A DNA stretch of 43,098 bases from Bacillota bacterium (GCA_023460235.1 JAEWRE010000033.1:1-43098); one strand, 5' to 3'; shown: positions 7,491 through 17,658, counted from the stretch's first letter. Notes: generated from the sequence alone by a model not told the origin. Translations and numbers: made by a program.

Positions 7491-7513
7491 AAGTATAGAT
7501 CAAATCTATACTT
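7491..7513 (+). terminator. Terminator of the FeS-protein gene
   Basis: AAGTATAGAT / ATCTATACTT is a 10-bp stem with a CAA loop, followed by ATTTTTATTTTTT. Confidence 0.85.
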
Positions 7514-7561
7514 ATTTTTATTTTTTAAATATATAATATGATTTAAACATCAATTAAAACA

Positions 7562-7590
7562 TTGATTTTATAATAGTTATTTGATATACT
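7562..7590 (+). promoter_or_regulatory. Sigma-A promoter of the NRPS gene
   Basis: TTGATT (7562-7567), a 17-base spacer and TATACT (7585-7590) put the predicted start near 7597, 42 bases before the ATG. Confidence 0.6.
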
Positions 7591-7638
7591 AATAAATATA
7601 GAAAAAGAGCACATTTTGTCAAAAAGAGGTAATATATT

Positions 7639-9240
7639 ATGAACAGTAAATTTAAGCTAAGTTTTCCACAAGAAAATATATTTCTAGTAGAAAAAATGAA
7701 TAGTAATTCATCAATAAATATGATAACTGCTATTTTAAATATTAATAATATTTTTGATGAGAAATATTGTAAATATTCAATTAATAGATTATTTAATGAT
7801 AATGATTTACTGAGAGCTAAGATAATGGAAGAAAATAATATACATTATCAATTTATACAAGATTTTGAAGAACAAGATATTGAAATTAAAGACTTTACAG
7901 TATATTCTAAAAACGATATTAACGAATATATATTAGAATTTTCGAACAAACCTATTAGCATAAAAAGTAGATATTTATGTGAAGTAAAAATCTTAAAATA
8001 TTCAAATAATTGTGGAGCCATATTATTCAAAATACATCATATAATTGCAGATGCTTGGAGCATATATAAAATAGGTACACTTCTAAGAAAATATTATAAT
8101 GAAGTTTTATATGGCATACAAGAAAATGACACATACTCTGAAAATTACTTTGATTATATAGTCACAGAATATGAATACAGAGAATCTGAAAAATATGAAA
8201 ACGATAAAATGTTTTGGCATGAATATTTACAGGGTATGGATAATGTAATAGATTTAAAGGAAAAGTCAATTACGACTTCAACAAAAGCAAATAGATATTC
8301 AACTAATATAGATTTAGAATTAAATAATTATATAGATGATTATTGTAAAAATAACAATATATCAAAATATTCATTACTTTTAGGTGTTATATCAATATAT
8401 ATTCATAACTTAAAAAATGAAAATGATATCACAATAGGTACACCTCTTTTAAATAGATCTAATTTTAAAGAAAAAAATATGTTAGGGATGTTTGTATCTA
8501 CGTTTCCTTTTAGGATTAAAATAAAAGATAATCCTAAAGTTGTGGATTTTTTAAAAGAAATTTCTCTAAATACAAAATCCATGTTAAAACACCAAAAATA
8601 TCCATACTATAAAATATTGGAAGAAATACATAGCGAAACTAATATAAAAGATAAATTGTATAATATTGTACTTTCTTTTCAAAATGGAAAAGTTAATTTT
8701 CAAGATCAGAATTTTAAAGTAGATTGGGCATTTTCTGGTAATATTCAAAATACTCTTGAAATACATGTATTAGATCCAAATAATAGTGGCATATTAACAA
8801 TTAATTATGATTATTTGATTGATTTGTTTGAAGAAAAAGATATTTTCTACTTAAATAAACGTCTTATGAATATTATAAGTTTAATTGTAAAAGATGAATA
8901 TATAAAAGTTGAAGATATAGATTTATTTGATGAAGAAGAAAGAAGTTTAATATATAGTATTAATAATACAACTTTGCATTATCAAAAAGATGAGAATTTT
9001 ATGAAATTATTTAAAGAGCAAGTTGATAAAAATCCTAACAAAGTCGCTATAGTATTTAAAGATAAAAATATAAGTTATAATGAATTAGATGTTCAATCTA
9101 ATAAACTAGCATATTATTTAAGGGAAAAAATAGGGGTATCGAGAAATGATATTGTATCAATAATTACTAATAGGGGTATTGAGATGTTGGTAAGTATAGT
9201 AGCAATATTAAAATCACGGAGCTGCATATTTACCTATTGA
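7639..9240 (+). CDS. Non-ribosomal peptide synthetase, 5' part: condensation domain and start of adenylation domain 1 (frameshifted)
   Basis: Residues 1 to ~435 form a condensation domain with the active-site motif HHIIADA (133-139, canonical HHxxxDG). A leading C domain in a first module often N-acylates the first amino acid. From about residue 440 an adenylation domain begins (KVAIVFKDKNISYNELD). The frame then ends abruptly in SRSCIFTY and TGA at 9238. Shifting by one base at about 9217 restores the expected ILKSGAAYLPIDPNFPKDRI in the frame of the next entry, so 7639-15031 is one gene of about 2,460 codons broken by one extra base. AGAGG lies nine bases before ATG 7639. The frameshift may be a real mutation, recoding or a sequencing error. 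Confidence 0.9.
   Translation: MNSKFKLSFPQENIFLVEKMNSNSSINMITAILNINNIFDEKYCKYSINRLFNDNDLLRAKIMEENNIHYQFIQDFEEQDIEIKDFTVYSKNDINEYILEFSNKPISIKSRYLCEVKILKYSNNCGAILFKIHHIIADAWSIYKIGTLLRKYYNEVLYGIQENDTYSENYFDYIVTEYEYRESEKYENDKMFWHEYLQGMDNVIDLKEKSITTSTKANRYSTNIDLELNNYIDDYCKNNNISKYSLLLGVISIYIHNLKNENDITIGTPLLNRSNFKEKNMLGMFVSTFPFRIKIKDNPKVVDFLKEISLNTKSMLKHQKYPYYKILEEIHSETNIKDKLYNIVLSFQNGKVNFQDQNFKVDWAFSGNIQNTLEIHVLDPNNSGILTINYDYLIDLFEEKDIFYLNKRLMNIISLIVKDEYIKVEDIDLFDEEERSLIYSINNTTLHYQKDENFMKLFKEQVDKNPNKVAIVFKDKNISYNELDVQSNKLAYYLREKIGVSRNDIVSIITNRGIEMLVSIVAILKSRSCIFTY
9214..9220 (+). other. Single-base frameshift inside the NRPS adenylation domain
   Basis: The bases read TCA-CGG-A in frame 1. Removing one base, for example the C at 9217, gives TCA-GGA and the conserved continuation SGAAYLPID. 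CGG is a very rare Arg codon in this genome. There is no homopolymer run here to suggest simple slippage. Confidence 0.85.
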
Positions 9241-9271
9241 TCCTAATTTTCCTAAAGACAGAATCAATTAT

Positions 9272-12200
9272 ATGATTGAAAATAGTAATACAAAGGCAAT
9301 TGTATTTTCAGATAATATAAATATAGATAATGAGATTCCTAAAATAAATATTAATAATTGTGAGTTTAATGAAATAAGTAATATTGATATTATAAATGAA
9401 ACCAATGATATAGCTTATATAATGTATACTTCCGGTACCACAGGTAATCCAAAAGGAGTATTAATATCACATAATAACGTAACCAACTTAATATTTTCAG
9501 TAATTAATTACCAAAAATTAGAAGAATGTGAAATTTGGGGAAACTTTTCAACTTATTCATTTGATATCTTTATTTTAGAGACTCTAGTGCCTTTAGCATT
9601 GGGTAAAACTGTTGTTGTTGCAGATGAATTGGAACAAAAAATACCTAAAAATACAATTGAATGTATTTTGAATAATAATATTGAAGTAATAAATATGACT
9701 CCTACAAAATTTAAATTGTTAATTGATTACGATAATAGTAATGCTTTTAGAAATTTAAAAAGATTAATGTTAGGTGGGGAAGTCTTCCCAACTAATTATT
9801 ATGAGAAAATAAGAAAAAATACAAAGGCTAATATATATAATGGATATGGGCCAACAGAAACAACAGTTTGGGTTACTTCTAAAATGATAGAGGATAGTAC
9901 TAAAATAAATATAGGAGTACCACTCCCTAATATGAAGGCTTACATATTTAATGAAAAAAATAAAGTTTTACCTTTAGGTGAAATAGGAGAATTATGTATT
10001 GGTGGAGATTGCGTAGCAAAAGGATATCATAATCTTAATAAATTAACAGATGAAAAATTTATATCAACAGAATATGGTAAAGTATATAGAACTGGAGATT
10101 TATGTTATATAAATTATAGCAAAGAAATTGTTTATATAGGGAGAAAAGATTCACAAGTTAAAGTTCATGGACTTAGAATTGAAGTAAGTGAAATAGAAAA
10201 TATAGCAAGAAATTTTAAAGATATAAATCAGGTGGCTGTAATTGTTGATGATTATCAAAGCTTGTGTATATATTATAATACAAATAAAAAAATTCAAAAA
10301 GAAAAATTAAAAGAACACTTAAAAGCTAAATTACCACCGTATATGGTACCAAGTAAATATATTGAAATTGATGAATTTCCTATTAATGATGTAGGGAAAC
10401 TTGATAAAAATAAACTTCCAAGATTTGATAATAACCAAAGAATGGAACGATATATAAAACCGAATACTAAGATACAACTATTTTTAGAAAAATCTTTAAA
10501 AGATATTCTTGATGTTAATGAAATAAGTATTCATAAAGATTTAAGGGAACTTGGATTAGATTCTTTAGGAATAATAAAATTAATATCAATTTTAGATGGT
10601 ATTGGTATAGATATTACATATCAGAACATATTTAATAATTCAACAATATATGATATAAGTAATCTAATTAAAGAATTTGAAGATAAAATTAAATATAAGA
10701 ATAGATTAAATGATGTTAATGAATTACCAATAAATTCTGATCAAAAAGGAATTTTCGTTAATTCCTCAATAACAGAAAATAAATGTTTATATAATATACC
10801 ATTTGAAATAAAGTTTTCAAAACAAATTGATGTAAAAAAATTAAAAGATGCAATTATTAAAACGGTATTTAACAATGTTAATTTATTTACTAAAATAAAA
10901 ATAAAAGATAATGAAGTATATCAATATTTAGATATTGATAATAACTATTCTATTAATGAGCAATATGTTTCTAATGATCAATATATGCATATAAAGAATA
11001 TGTATAATAAAAATTTTGAAATATTAGAAGATAGATTATTTGATATTAATATTTATAAAACTGAATTATGTATATACGTAATAGCAAATTTTCATCATAT
11101 TATATTCGATGGAAGATCCGTATATATATTTCTAAAAGAAATATCTGATTATTATAATAATATACATGTTGATAGCGAAAAATGTAATATTACGTATTTA
11201 ATAAATAATAAGGAAAAGTATAATATATCAAAAAAATATTTTATCAATCAATTTAAAGATGAATTACCAATTAACTATTTTCCATTAGATAATCCAAGAC
11301 AAAAATTTAGAACTTTTAATGGAGAAAAAGTAAAATTAACAATCGATCAAGAAATTGTTGAAAAGTTAAACATATATTCAATTAATAATAAAGTTACATT
11401 GAATAGTATATTTCTTTCTTTATTTACATTTACATTATCAAAGTATATGTATAGTGAAGATGTTATTATTGGTATGGCCACAGATTTGAGAGTTACTAAA
11501 GAACAATTAAATTCAACTGGAATGTATGTATCTACAGTACCATTTAGAACCAAATTAAATTTTGATAATTATACAGTGGAACATATAAAGAATATACAAA
11601 ATGATTTAATGCATATATTGGATAACTCTTCATATAGTTATGATGAGCTTATTAAAGAACTAAATATTCCAAGAGATTCTTCAAGGAATCCTTTATTTGA
11701 TATTATGTATGTTTATAATAATTATTTTACACCAGAGATAAAATTTGATAACGATAATATTGAAGTGTCACAATTATATTATAATACTTCAAAATTTGAT
11801 ATGACTTGTGAAATATTGCCTAATAATAATATAATCGATATAAATATTGAATATTGCAAAGATATATTTAACAATAGTACTATTGAAAGATTTTGTGAAA
11901 ATTATTTGAATTCAATTAAATATATATTAGATAATGGAAAAACTAAGTTAAGTGATATTGAAATTGTTTCTAATAAAGAAAAAACTAAATTATTAGATGA
12001 ATTTAACAATACAACAAGCTATTATGACAAAGATTTAAATATAATAGATATTTTTGAAAGTCAAGTTATAAGGAATCCAAATTCTGTAGCGGTTATTTTT
12101 GAGAATAGTAATTTAACATTTAAAGAACTCAATGAGAAATCCAATTCTCTTGCTCATTATTTAAAAGGACAAGGTATTAAAAAAGGGGATATGATTTGCA

Positions 12201-15031
12201 TAATGCTTGATAAGTCTTTAGAAGTAATGGTTGCAATATTAGGAGTATTAAAAATCGGTGCTATTTATGTTCCTATAGAGATTGATTGTCCTATTTCAAG
12301 AACACAATATATAATTGATGATACAAATTCAAATTATATACTGATTTCTGATAAAATGGATTATGAGATATATAATTGTAAGCTTATTGATATAAATCTA
12401 AATAATAGTAATATATATACTGAAGATAGTATTAATAATATAGATCAAAATATATTGCCAATTGATAATGCTTATGTTATGTATACTTCTGGGACTACTG
12501 GAAATCCAAAAGGAGTATTGGTAAATCATAGAAATGTTATTAGCTTAGTTAAAAATACAAATTATATCAAAGTGCAATGTGATGATAGAATATTACAGAC
12601 TGGTTCACTTGCATTTGATGCAACAACATTCGAATATTATACTGCATTATTTAATTCAATTCCTTTGTACTTTATGAAAAAGAATAACTTATTGGATTTA
12701 GAAAAATTTGAAAATTATATTGTTAATAATAGAATTACTATAATATTTATAACTACTCAATTATTTAATCAACTAATTGAATATAATCCTTTAGTTTTTT
12801 CTAATGTTAGAATTATACTCACAGGAGGAGAAGTACATTCAATTAAACATATAAATACTGCATTAAAAAAATGTAAAAACATGGAATTAATTAATGTATA
12901 TGGACCTACTGAAAATACAACATTTTCTACTTACTATCCAATTACAAAAGAAATGAAAAAAAATGTGCCTATAGGTAAACCAATTTCAAATAAAACTTGT
13001 TATATTGTTGATAAATGTGGGAAATTATGCCCAATAAATGTACCAGGTGAATTGGTAGTTGGTGGTGATGGTGTAGCTCAAGGCTATTTGAATAAGCCTA
13101 GTACAACTAAAGATAAATTTTTATCTAATACATCATATAGTAATGAAGTTTTGTATAGAACAGGGGATTTAGCAAGATATGATGATGATGGTAATATAAA
13201 TTTTATCGGTAGAATAGACAGTCAAGTAAAAATAAGAGGATTTAGAATAGAACCAGATGAAATTAGTAATAAAATACTTGAAAATAATCTTATAAAAGAC
13301 GCTGTTGTAGTCTTAGAGAAGATAAAAAACAATAAAATCCTTGTTGCGTATTATACATCAGAAGAAGAGATAACAGAAAGTGAATTATCAAGCTATTTAA
13401 AAAAATATTTTAATGGTTATATGATACCTAATTATTTTATTAAAGTAAATATTATTCCAATCAATACTAATGGGAAAGTAAATAAGAATGAATTAAGTAA
13501 TATATTTAAGAAATATATTGTTAGTGTAAATAAAAATAATAAACATAAAGAATTATCAGGTATTTATCAGGAAATTTTTGAACTTTTTAGAGAAACATTA
13601 AAAAAAGATAATATAGATATTGATGATAATTTCTTTGAAATCGGTGGAGATTCATTAAGTGCAATTAATTTAGTTACAAAAGCTATTTCTAAAAATATAG
13701 GTTTAACCTATTCAGATATATTTAAATTCTCAACTATAAGAGAAATTGGAGATAAATTAAGTAACTTGCAAAGTGATAATAAAAATCTAACCGATAAAAT
13801 AAGTAAGTTGGATTATACAAGAATTAATAAATTAATAAAAAATAATGTATATGATCCACATATTAAATTAAGTGAAGATATTGGAAACGTCCTATTAACA
13901 GGAGTTACTGGTTTTCTAGGTGCACATATATTAGATTCATTTATGACTAATGAAAAAGGAAAAATATATTGTATAGTTAGGAAAAGAAATAATGTGGATG
14001 TCTATGAAAGACTAAAGTCAACTCTTAAATTCTTTTTTGGAGATAAGTATGATAGCGATATCGGGAGTAGGATATTTGTTATTGAAGGTGATATAACTCA
14101 AGAACAATTTGTAAAAGATGATAATGAATTTGATAGTATAAAGAATAATATAAATACAATAATAAATTGTGCTGCATGTGTTAAACATTTTGGTGATATA
14201 AATCTATTTAAAAAAATGAATGTTGATGTAGTGGACAACTTAGTTAAATTTAGTTTAGAATATAATAAAAAAATAATACATATTTCAACACTAAGCGTAT
14301 CTGGAAATCTTTTAGAGGCTGGAAATCTTGAACAAAGCAATTTACCACCTGATACTATATATGATGAAAAAATGTTTTTCATTGGACAAAACTTAGACAA
14401 TGTTTATGCATATACGAAATTTTTAGGTGAAAAAGTTATTTATGATGCAATTATAGAAAAAGGTCTTAATGGCAAGGTTATGAGAATGGGAAATTTGACA
14501 GGTAGAACTAGCGATGGAAAATTTCAACCCAATGTTGAAGAAAATGCTTTTGCTAATAGATTAAAATCTATGATATCAGTTGGAGTAATTCCAGATAATA
14601 TATTAAAATTATATTTAGAATTTACACCTATTGATTATGCAGCTAATGCTGTTATAATGCTTTCAAAAATAGAAAATAATTTTAATACATTTCATTTATT
14701 TAATCATAATCATGCTGACATGATATTTGTCGATAAGGTGCTTAATAATATTAAAATTAAATTAAAACATATTACTAAGCAAACTATGTCAGATATGATA
14801 AAAGAATACTCAAGCAATGAAAATAAGAGTAATAAATTAAATGGTATAATATTAGACATAAATAAAAATCAGGAATTGGATTATAAAACTAATATTATAG
14901 TTAAATCAGATTTTACTATAAATGTATTAAATAAAGTTGGTTTCAATTGGCCAATAATTACCGAAGAATATATTAGTAAATATATAAAATATTTATTTGA
15001 TATCGGATTCCTAAATATTATGGAGGAGTAA
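9272..15031 (+). CDS. Non-ribosomal peptide synthetase, main part: A1-PCP-C-A2-PCP-terminal reductase
   Basis: Coding actually resumes at 9218; ATG 9272 is only the first in-frame Met. Order: adenylation 1 (MYTSGTTGNPKGVL at ~9424, GYGPTETTV, ending GKLDKNKLPR), carrier protein (LGLDSL, Ser codon 10562), condensation 2 (HHIIFDG, 11093-11113), adenylation 2 (MYTSGTTGNPKGVLV at ~12480, VYGPTENTT, ending GKVNKNEL), carrier protein (IGGDSL, Ser codon 13652) and an NAD(P)H-dependent thioester reductase (LLTGVTGFLGAH near 13890, YAYTKFLGEK near 14407). Terminal reductases release the chain as an aldehyde, giving dipeptide aldehydes that can cyclise to pyrazinones, as known for gut Clostridia and AusA. 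There is no phosphopantetheinyl transferase nearby. The next gene begins 5 bases later. Confidence 0.93.
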   Translation: MIENSNTKAIVFSDNINIDNEIPKININNCEFNEISNIDIINETNDIAYIMYTSGTTGNPKGVLISHNNVTNLIFSVINYQKLEECEIWGNFSTYSFDIFILETLVPLALGKTVVVADELEQKIPKNTIECILNNNIEVINMTPTKFKLLIDYDNSNAFRNLKRLMLGGEVFPTNYYEKIRKNTKANIYNGYGPTETTVWVTSKMIEDSTKINIGVPLPNMKAYIFNEKNKVLPLGEIGELCIGGDCVAKGYHNLNKLTDEKFISTEYGKVYRTGDLCYINYSKEIVYIGRKDSQVKVHGLRIEVSEIENIARNFKDINQVAVIVDDYQSLCIYYNTNKKIQKEKLKEHLKAKLPPYMVPSKYIEIDEFPINDVGKLDKNKLPRFDNNQRMERYIKPNTKIQLFLEKSLKDILDVNEISIHKDLRELGLDSLGIIKLISILDGIGIDITYQNIFNNSTIYDISNLIKEFEDKIKYKNRLNDVNELPINSDQKGIFVNSSITENKCLYNIPFEIKFSKQIDVKKLKDAIIKTVFNNVNLFTKIKIKDNEVYQYLDIDNNYSINEQYVSNDQYMHIKNMYNKNFEILEDRLFDINIYKTELCIYVIANFHHIIFDGRSVYIFLKEISDYYNNIHVDSEKCNITYLINNKEKYNISKKYFINQFKDELPINYFPLDNPRQKFRTFNGEKVKLTIDQEIVEKLNIYSINNKVTLNSIFLSLFTFTLSKYMYSEDVIIGMATDLRVTKEQLNSTGMYVSTVPFRTKLNFDNYTVEHIKNIQNDLMHILDNSSYSYDELIKELNIPRDSSRNPLFDIMYVYNNYFTPEIKFDNDNIEVSQLYYNTSKFDMTCEILPNNNIIDINIEYCKDIFNNSTIERFCENYLNSIKYILDNGKTKLSDIEIVSNKEKTKLLDEFNNTTSYYDKDLNIIDIFESQVIRNPNSVAVIFENSNLTFKELNEKSNSLAHYLKGQGIKKGDMICIMLDKSLEVMVAILGVLKIGAIYVPIEIDCPISRTQYIIDDTNSNYILISDKMDYEIYNCKLIDINLNNSNIYTEDSINNIDQNILPIDNAYVMYTSGTTGNPKGVLVNHRNVISLVKNTNYIKVQCDDRILQTGSLAFDATTFEYYTALFNSIPLYFMKKNNLLDLEKFENYIVNNRITIIFITTQLFNQLIEYNPLVFSNVRIILTGGEVHSIKHINTALKKCKNMELINVYGPTENTTFSTYYPITKEMKKNVPIGKPISNKTCYIVDKCGKLCPINVPGELVVGGDGVAQGYLNKPSTTKDKFLSNTSYSNEVLYRTGDLARYDDDGNINFIGRIDSQVKIRGFRIEPDEISNKILENNLIKDAVVVLEKIKNNKILVAYYTSEEEITESELSSYLKKYFNGYMIPNYFIKVNIIPINTNGKVNKNELSNIFKKYIVSVNKNNKHKELSGIYQEIFELFRETLKKDNIDIDDNFFEIGGDSLSAINLVTKAISKNIGLTYSDIFKFSTIREIGDKLSNLQSDNKNLTDKISKLDYTRINKLIKNNVYDPHIKLSEDIGNVLLTGVTGFLGAHILDSFMTNEKGKIYCIVRKRNNVDVYERLKSTLKFFFGDKYDSDIGSRIFVIEGDITQEQFVKDDNEFDSIKNNINTIINCAACVKHFGDINLFKKMNVDVVDNLVKFSLEYNKKIIHISTLSVSGNLLEAGNLEQSNLPPDTIYDEKMFFIGQNLDNVYAYTKFLGEKVIYDAIIEKGLNGKVMRMGNLTGRTSDGKFQPNVEENAFANRLKSMISVGVIPDNILKLYLEFTPIDYAANAVIMLSKIENNFNTFHLFNHNHADMIFVDKVLNNIKIKLKHITKQTMSDMIKEYSSNENKSNKLNGIILDINKNQELDYKTNIIVKSDFTINVLNKVGFNWPIITEEYISKYIKYLFDIGFLNIMEE

Positions 15032-15036
15032 TTAAC

Positions 15037-16836
15037 ATGAATAAAACATTAATAATATTAATAGTATCTTTATTAACAGTAATTTTTGTAATGATAGGTA
15101 TATATTGTAAGAAAAAAAAGAATGATTTAGATAAACAATTCTTGTTATTAAATTTTTCTTTAATAATCGATTTAATGGGACTTATAATTCAAATAGTTTT
15201 TAGAAATACAAGTATACATCCTGTATATTTTGATTATATAACATATACGGGAGGTATGTTTATACCAGTTATATTTATGAATATATCTTTGCTATACAAT
15301 AATTCTTCTTTATTTAAAAGTAAACTAAAATATTTATTTATAATACCAGCTATAAATCTTATATCTTTATTCACAAATGATATACATCATTTGTTTTATA
15401 AAGTATATTCAGTAAATATGACTGAGACAGTTGTCGGACCATTATTTTATGTATATTCTATATATTCGTATACTTTGATATTTTCAGCAATTGTAGTATT
15501 GATAATAACATCTATGAAAAAATCTGGATTTTTTTCTATACAAACAGCACTTATTATACTTGGTGGACTTGCTCCATTAATTATAAATATTTTAGGGACT
15601 TTAAAAATAATATCTATGACAATTTATGTTACTCCTATTATGTTTATATTTACTTCAATATGCTATTCAATCGCTATTTTTAGATATAAAGCTTTGAATA
15701 TAGTTCCAATAGCATTTAGGACAATAATAGATACAATGTCAGATGCATATGTAGTAATATCTAATGATGGTACTATAGTTGATTCTAATAAAACTTTTAG
15801 AAATAAATTTAATGATATACTTAAAATAACTAAAGATGATAATTTATTCTCAATAGTTGATAGTAATAAAGTAATAAGCTTATCTGAATTAAAAGATGAT
15901 ATAAAATTGACTAGAAAAAATGGAATAATTATATCAAAGGAGTATCACATATCAAATGATGAGTTTAATCATTATTTTGAAGTGGATATACATCCTATTA
16001 GCTCTGTAGAGAACACATCCGATTATATAGGCACATTACTTTTATTTAAAGATATTACACAACATAAACAAGATATAAAAGAATTAAATGAAAAACAGGA
16101 TGTAATAGTTAAACAACAACAGCTTGTGTCAATTGGAGAACTTGCAGGTGGCGTTGCACATGATATTAATACACCAATATCTGCCATAAAAACTGGTATA
16201 TTAATGTTAGAAGAAATGACTGGAACAAGAACTGATAGCGAAAAAGAGATATTAATGAGAATGGATAACTGTGCTACTAAAATAATTAATATAGTAAATA
16301 GTATGAGAAACCAAATAAGAAACTTAGGAGGAGATACTAATATTGATTTTAAAATAAGTAGTGTGGTAAATGATATAAGAATAATAACTTATCACGAGTT
16401 AGCTAAGAATAAAACAACAATAGATATAAGTATAGTAGATGATCTATCAGTCAAAGGGGATCCCACAAAACTTGGTCAAGTCCTTACTAATCTTGTAGTT
16501 AATGGATCACAAGCTTATGGTGAAACTGGTGGAAAAATTGAGATTATTGTTAAGGAAGCAGATGAAAATACTGCTATGATAACAATTAAAGATTATGCAG
16601 GTGGCTTAGATGAAAAAATTAAACCATATATATTTAAGAATATCCTTACAACAAAGGGAACTTATGGTACTGGTCTAGGATTATATTTAGCATATTCAGT
16701 TATAAAAGGTAATTTTAATGGTGATATAACTTTTGAATCTGAAACTGGAGTAGGTACTACCTTTATGATAAAAATTCCTAAAGCTGGTTCTAGTATTGAA
16801 GAAATTTCAAAAGAACAAGATACGCCTGAACATTAA
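15037..16836 (+). CDS. 7TM sensor histidine kinase with PAS domain
   Basis: This 599-residue membrane kinase has seven hydrophobic segments in residues 4-215, an N-terminal 7TM sensor of the kind found in some His kinases. A PAS-like domain (about 225-345, with DAYVVISNDGTIVDSN) follows. The phosphoacceptor motif is GGVAHDINTP with His375, and a GHKL ATPase has NLVVNGSQAY, DYAGGLD and GTGLGLYLAYS. It begins 5 bases after the NRPS stop. Its SD (GGAGGAG, 15022-15028) lies inside the last NRPS codons, so the two are co-transcribed and probably translationally coupled. No response regulator is next to it. Sensing of the peptide product or export stress is an inference from position only. Confidence 0.9.
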   Translation: MNKTLIILIVSLLTVIFVMIGIYCKKKKNDLDKQFLLLNFSLIIDLMGLIIQIVFRNTSIHPVYFDYITYTGGMFIPVIFMNISLLYNNSSLFKSKLKYLFIIPAINLISLFTNDIHHLFYKVYSVNMTETVVGPLFYVYSIYSYTLIFSAIVVLIITSMKKSGFFSIQTALIILGGLAPLIINILGTLKIISMTIYVTPIMFIFTSICYSIAIFRYKALNIVPIAFRTIIDTMSDAYVVISNDGTIVDSNKTFRNKFNDILKITKDDNLFSIVDSNKVISLSELKDDIKLTRKNGIIISKEYHISNDEFNHYFEVDIHPISSVENTSDYIGTLLLFKDITQHKQDIKELNEKQDVIVKQQQLVSIGELAGGVAHDINTPISAIKTGILMLEEMTGTRTDSEKEILMRMDNCATKIINIVNSMRNQIRNLGGDTNIDFKISSVVNDIRIITYHELAKNKTTIDISIVDDLSVKGDPTKLGQVLTNLVVNGSQAYGETGGKIEIIVKEADENTAMITIKDYAGGLDEKIKPYIFKNILTTKGTYGTGLGLYLAYSVIKGNFNGDITFESETGVGTTFMIKIPKAGSSIEEISKEQDTPEH

Positions 16837-16845
16837 AATAATAAG

Positions 16846-16883
16846 AAATAAGAAGATATATTGAAAAATATATCTTCTTATTT
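16846..16883 (+). terminator. Terminator of the NRPS-kinase operon
   Basis: A 17-bp perfect stem (AAATAAGAAGATATATT and its complement) with a GAAA loop is followed by TTTCATG. It lies between convergent genes and may serve nth as well. Confidence 0.85.
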
Positions 16884-16907
16884 TCATGCATGAAATCTAA
16901 CATAATA

Positions 16908-17585
16908 TTAGTCATTCTTTGGACAAATATCTTTTATTGGACAGATATCACAGAGTGGTCTTCTAGCAATGCAAATAGCTCTACCATGATAAACTAATAT
17001 ATGATTTATTGTAGCCCAATATTTTTTATCAAATTTTCTTATTAAATCTTTTTCAATTTTCTCTGGAGTATTAGCATTTGAAAAGCCAATTTTTCTAGAT
17101 ATTCTAGTTACATGTGTATCAACAGCTATTCCTTCTACTTTTCCAAAGCACTCCTGAAGTATAATATTAGATGATTTTCTACCAATTCCTTTTAAAGTGC
17201 AAAGCTCATTCATAGTGTTAGGAACATTTCCATTGAAATTAGTTGCAATTATTTTTGCAGTATCTGATATGTTTTTTGCTTTATTTACGTAAAATCCGCA
17301 TGGTTTAACTATTTCTTGGATATCAAGTACATTTGCTTCACTAAGACTATACACATCTGAAAATCTTTCAAAAAGTATAGGTACTATTTTATTTACTCTT
17401 TCATCAGTACACTGAGCCGCCAAAATTAATGCTACAACTAATTCAATTGGAGAAGTATAATTTAAACTACATATAGCATCTGGATATTCTTTTTCGAGTA
17501 TTTCTATAACTTCTTCACATTGCTTTTTATTTTTATCAATATATCTTATATTTTTATTCTCTACATTTTCCAAAACACTCACCAC
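16908..17585 (-). CDS. nth: Endonuclease III
   Basis: This 225-residue base-excision-repair glycosylase/AP lyase removes oxidised pyrimidines. It has the helix-hairpin-helix LKGIGRKSSN with the catalytic Lys, the catalytic Asp in VDTHVTR, and a C-terminal 4Fe-4S site with Cys spacing 6-2-5 (CIARRPLCDICPIKDIC). The start is uncertain: two adjacent GTG codons (17585, 17582) overlap the best SD-like stretch GGTGAG (17583-17578), and TTG 17573 is a possible downstream start. It is convergent with the NRPS operon and divergent from the spoVM transcript. Confidence 0.95.
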   Translation of the reverse strand: MVSVLENVENKNIRYIDKNKKQCEEVIEILEKEYPDAICSLNYTSPIELVVALILAAQCTDERVNKIVPILFERFSDVYSLSEANVLDIQEIVKPCGFYVNKAKNISDTAKIIATNFNGNVPNTMNELCTLKGIGRKSSNIILQECFGKVEGIAVDTHVTRISRKIGFSNANTPEKIEKDLIRKFDKKYWATINHILVYHGRAICIARRPLCDICPIKDICPKND

Positions 17586-17598
17586 TTTTAAATAATAA

Positions 17599-17626
17599 TC
17601 ATATTATATAATAAATATTTTACAAT
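17599..17626 (+). promoter_or_regulatory. Sigma-E-like (mother-cell sporulation) promoter upstream of spoVM
   Basis: TCATATT (17599-17605) matches the KMATATT -35 pattern of sigma-E. After 13 bases TTTACAAT (17619-17626) matches 6 of 8 bases of the CATACAnT -10. No sigma-A promoter is evident. spoVM is known to be sigma-E dependent in Bacillus. Confidence 0.5.
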
Positions 17627-17658
17627 ATTTTTATCTGTTTGTCAAAGGGGGAATTAAA

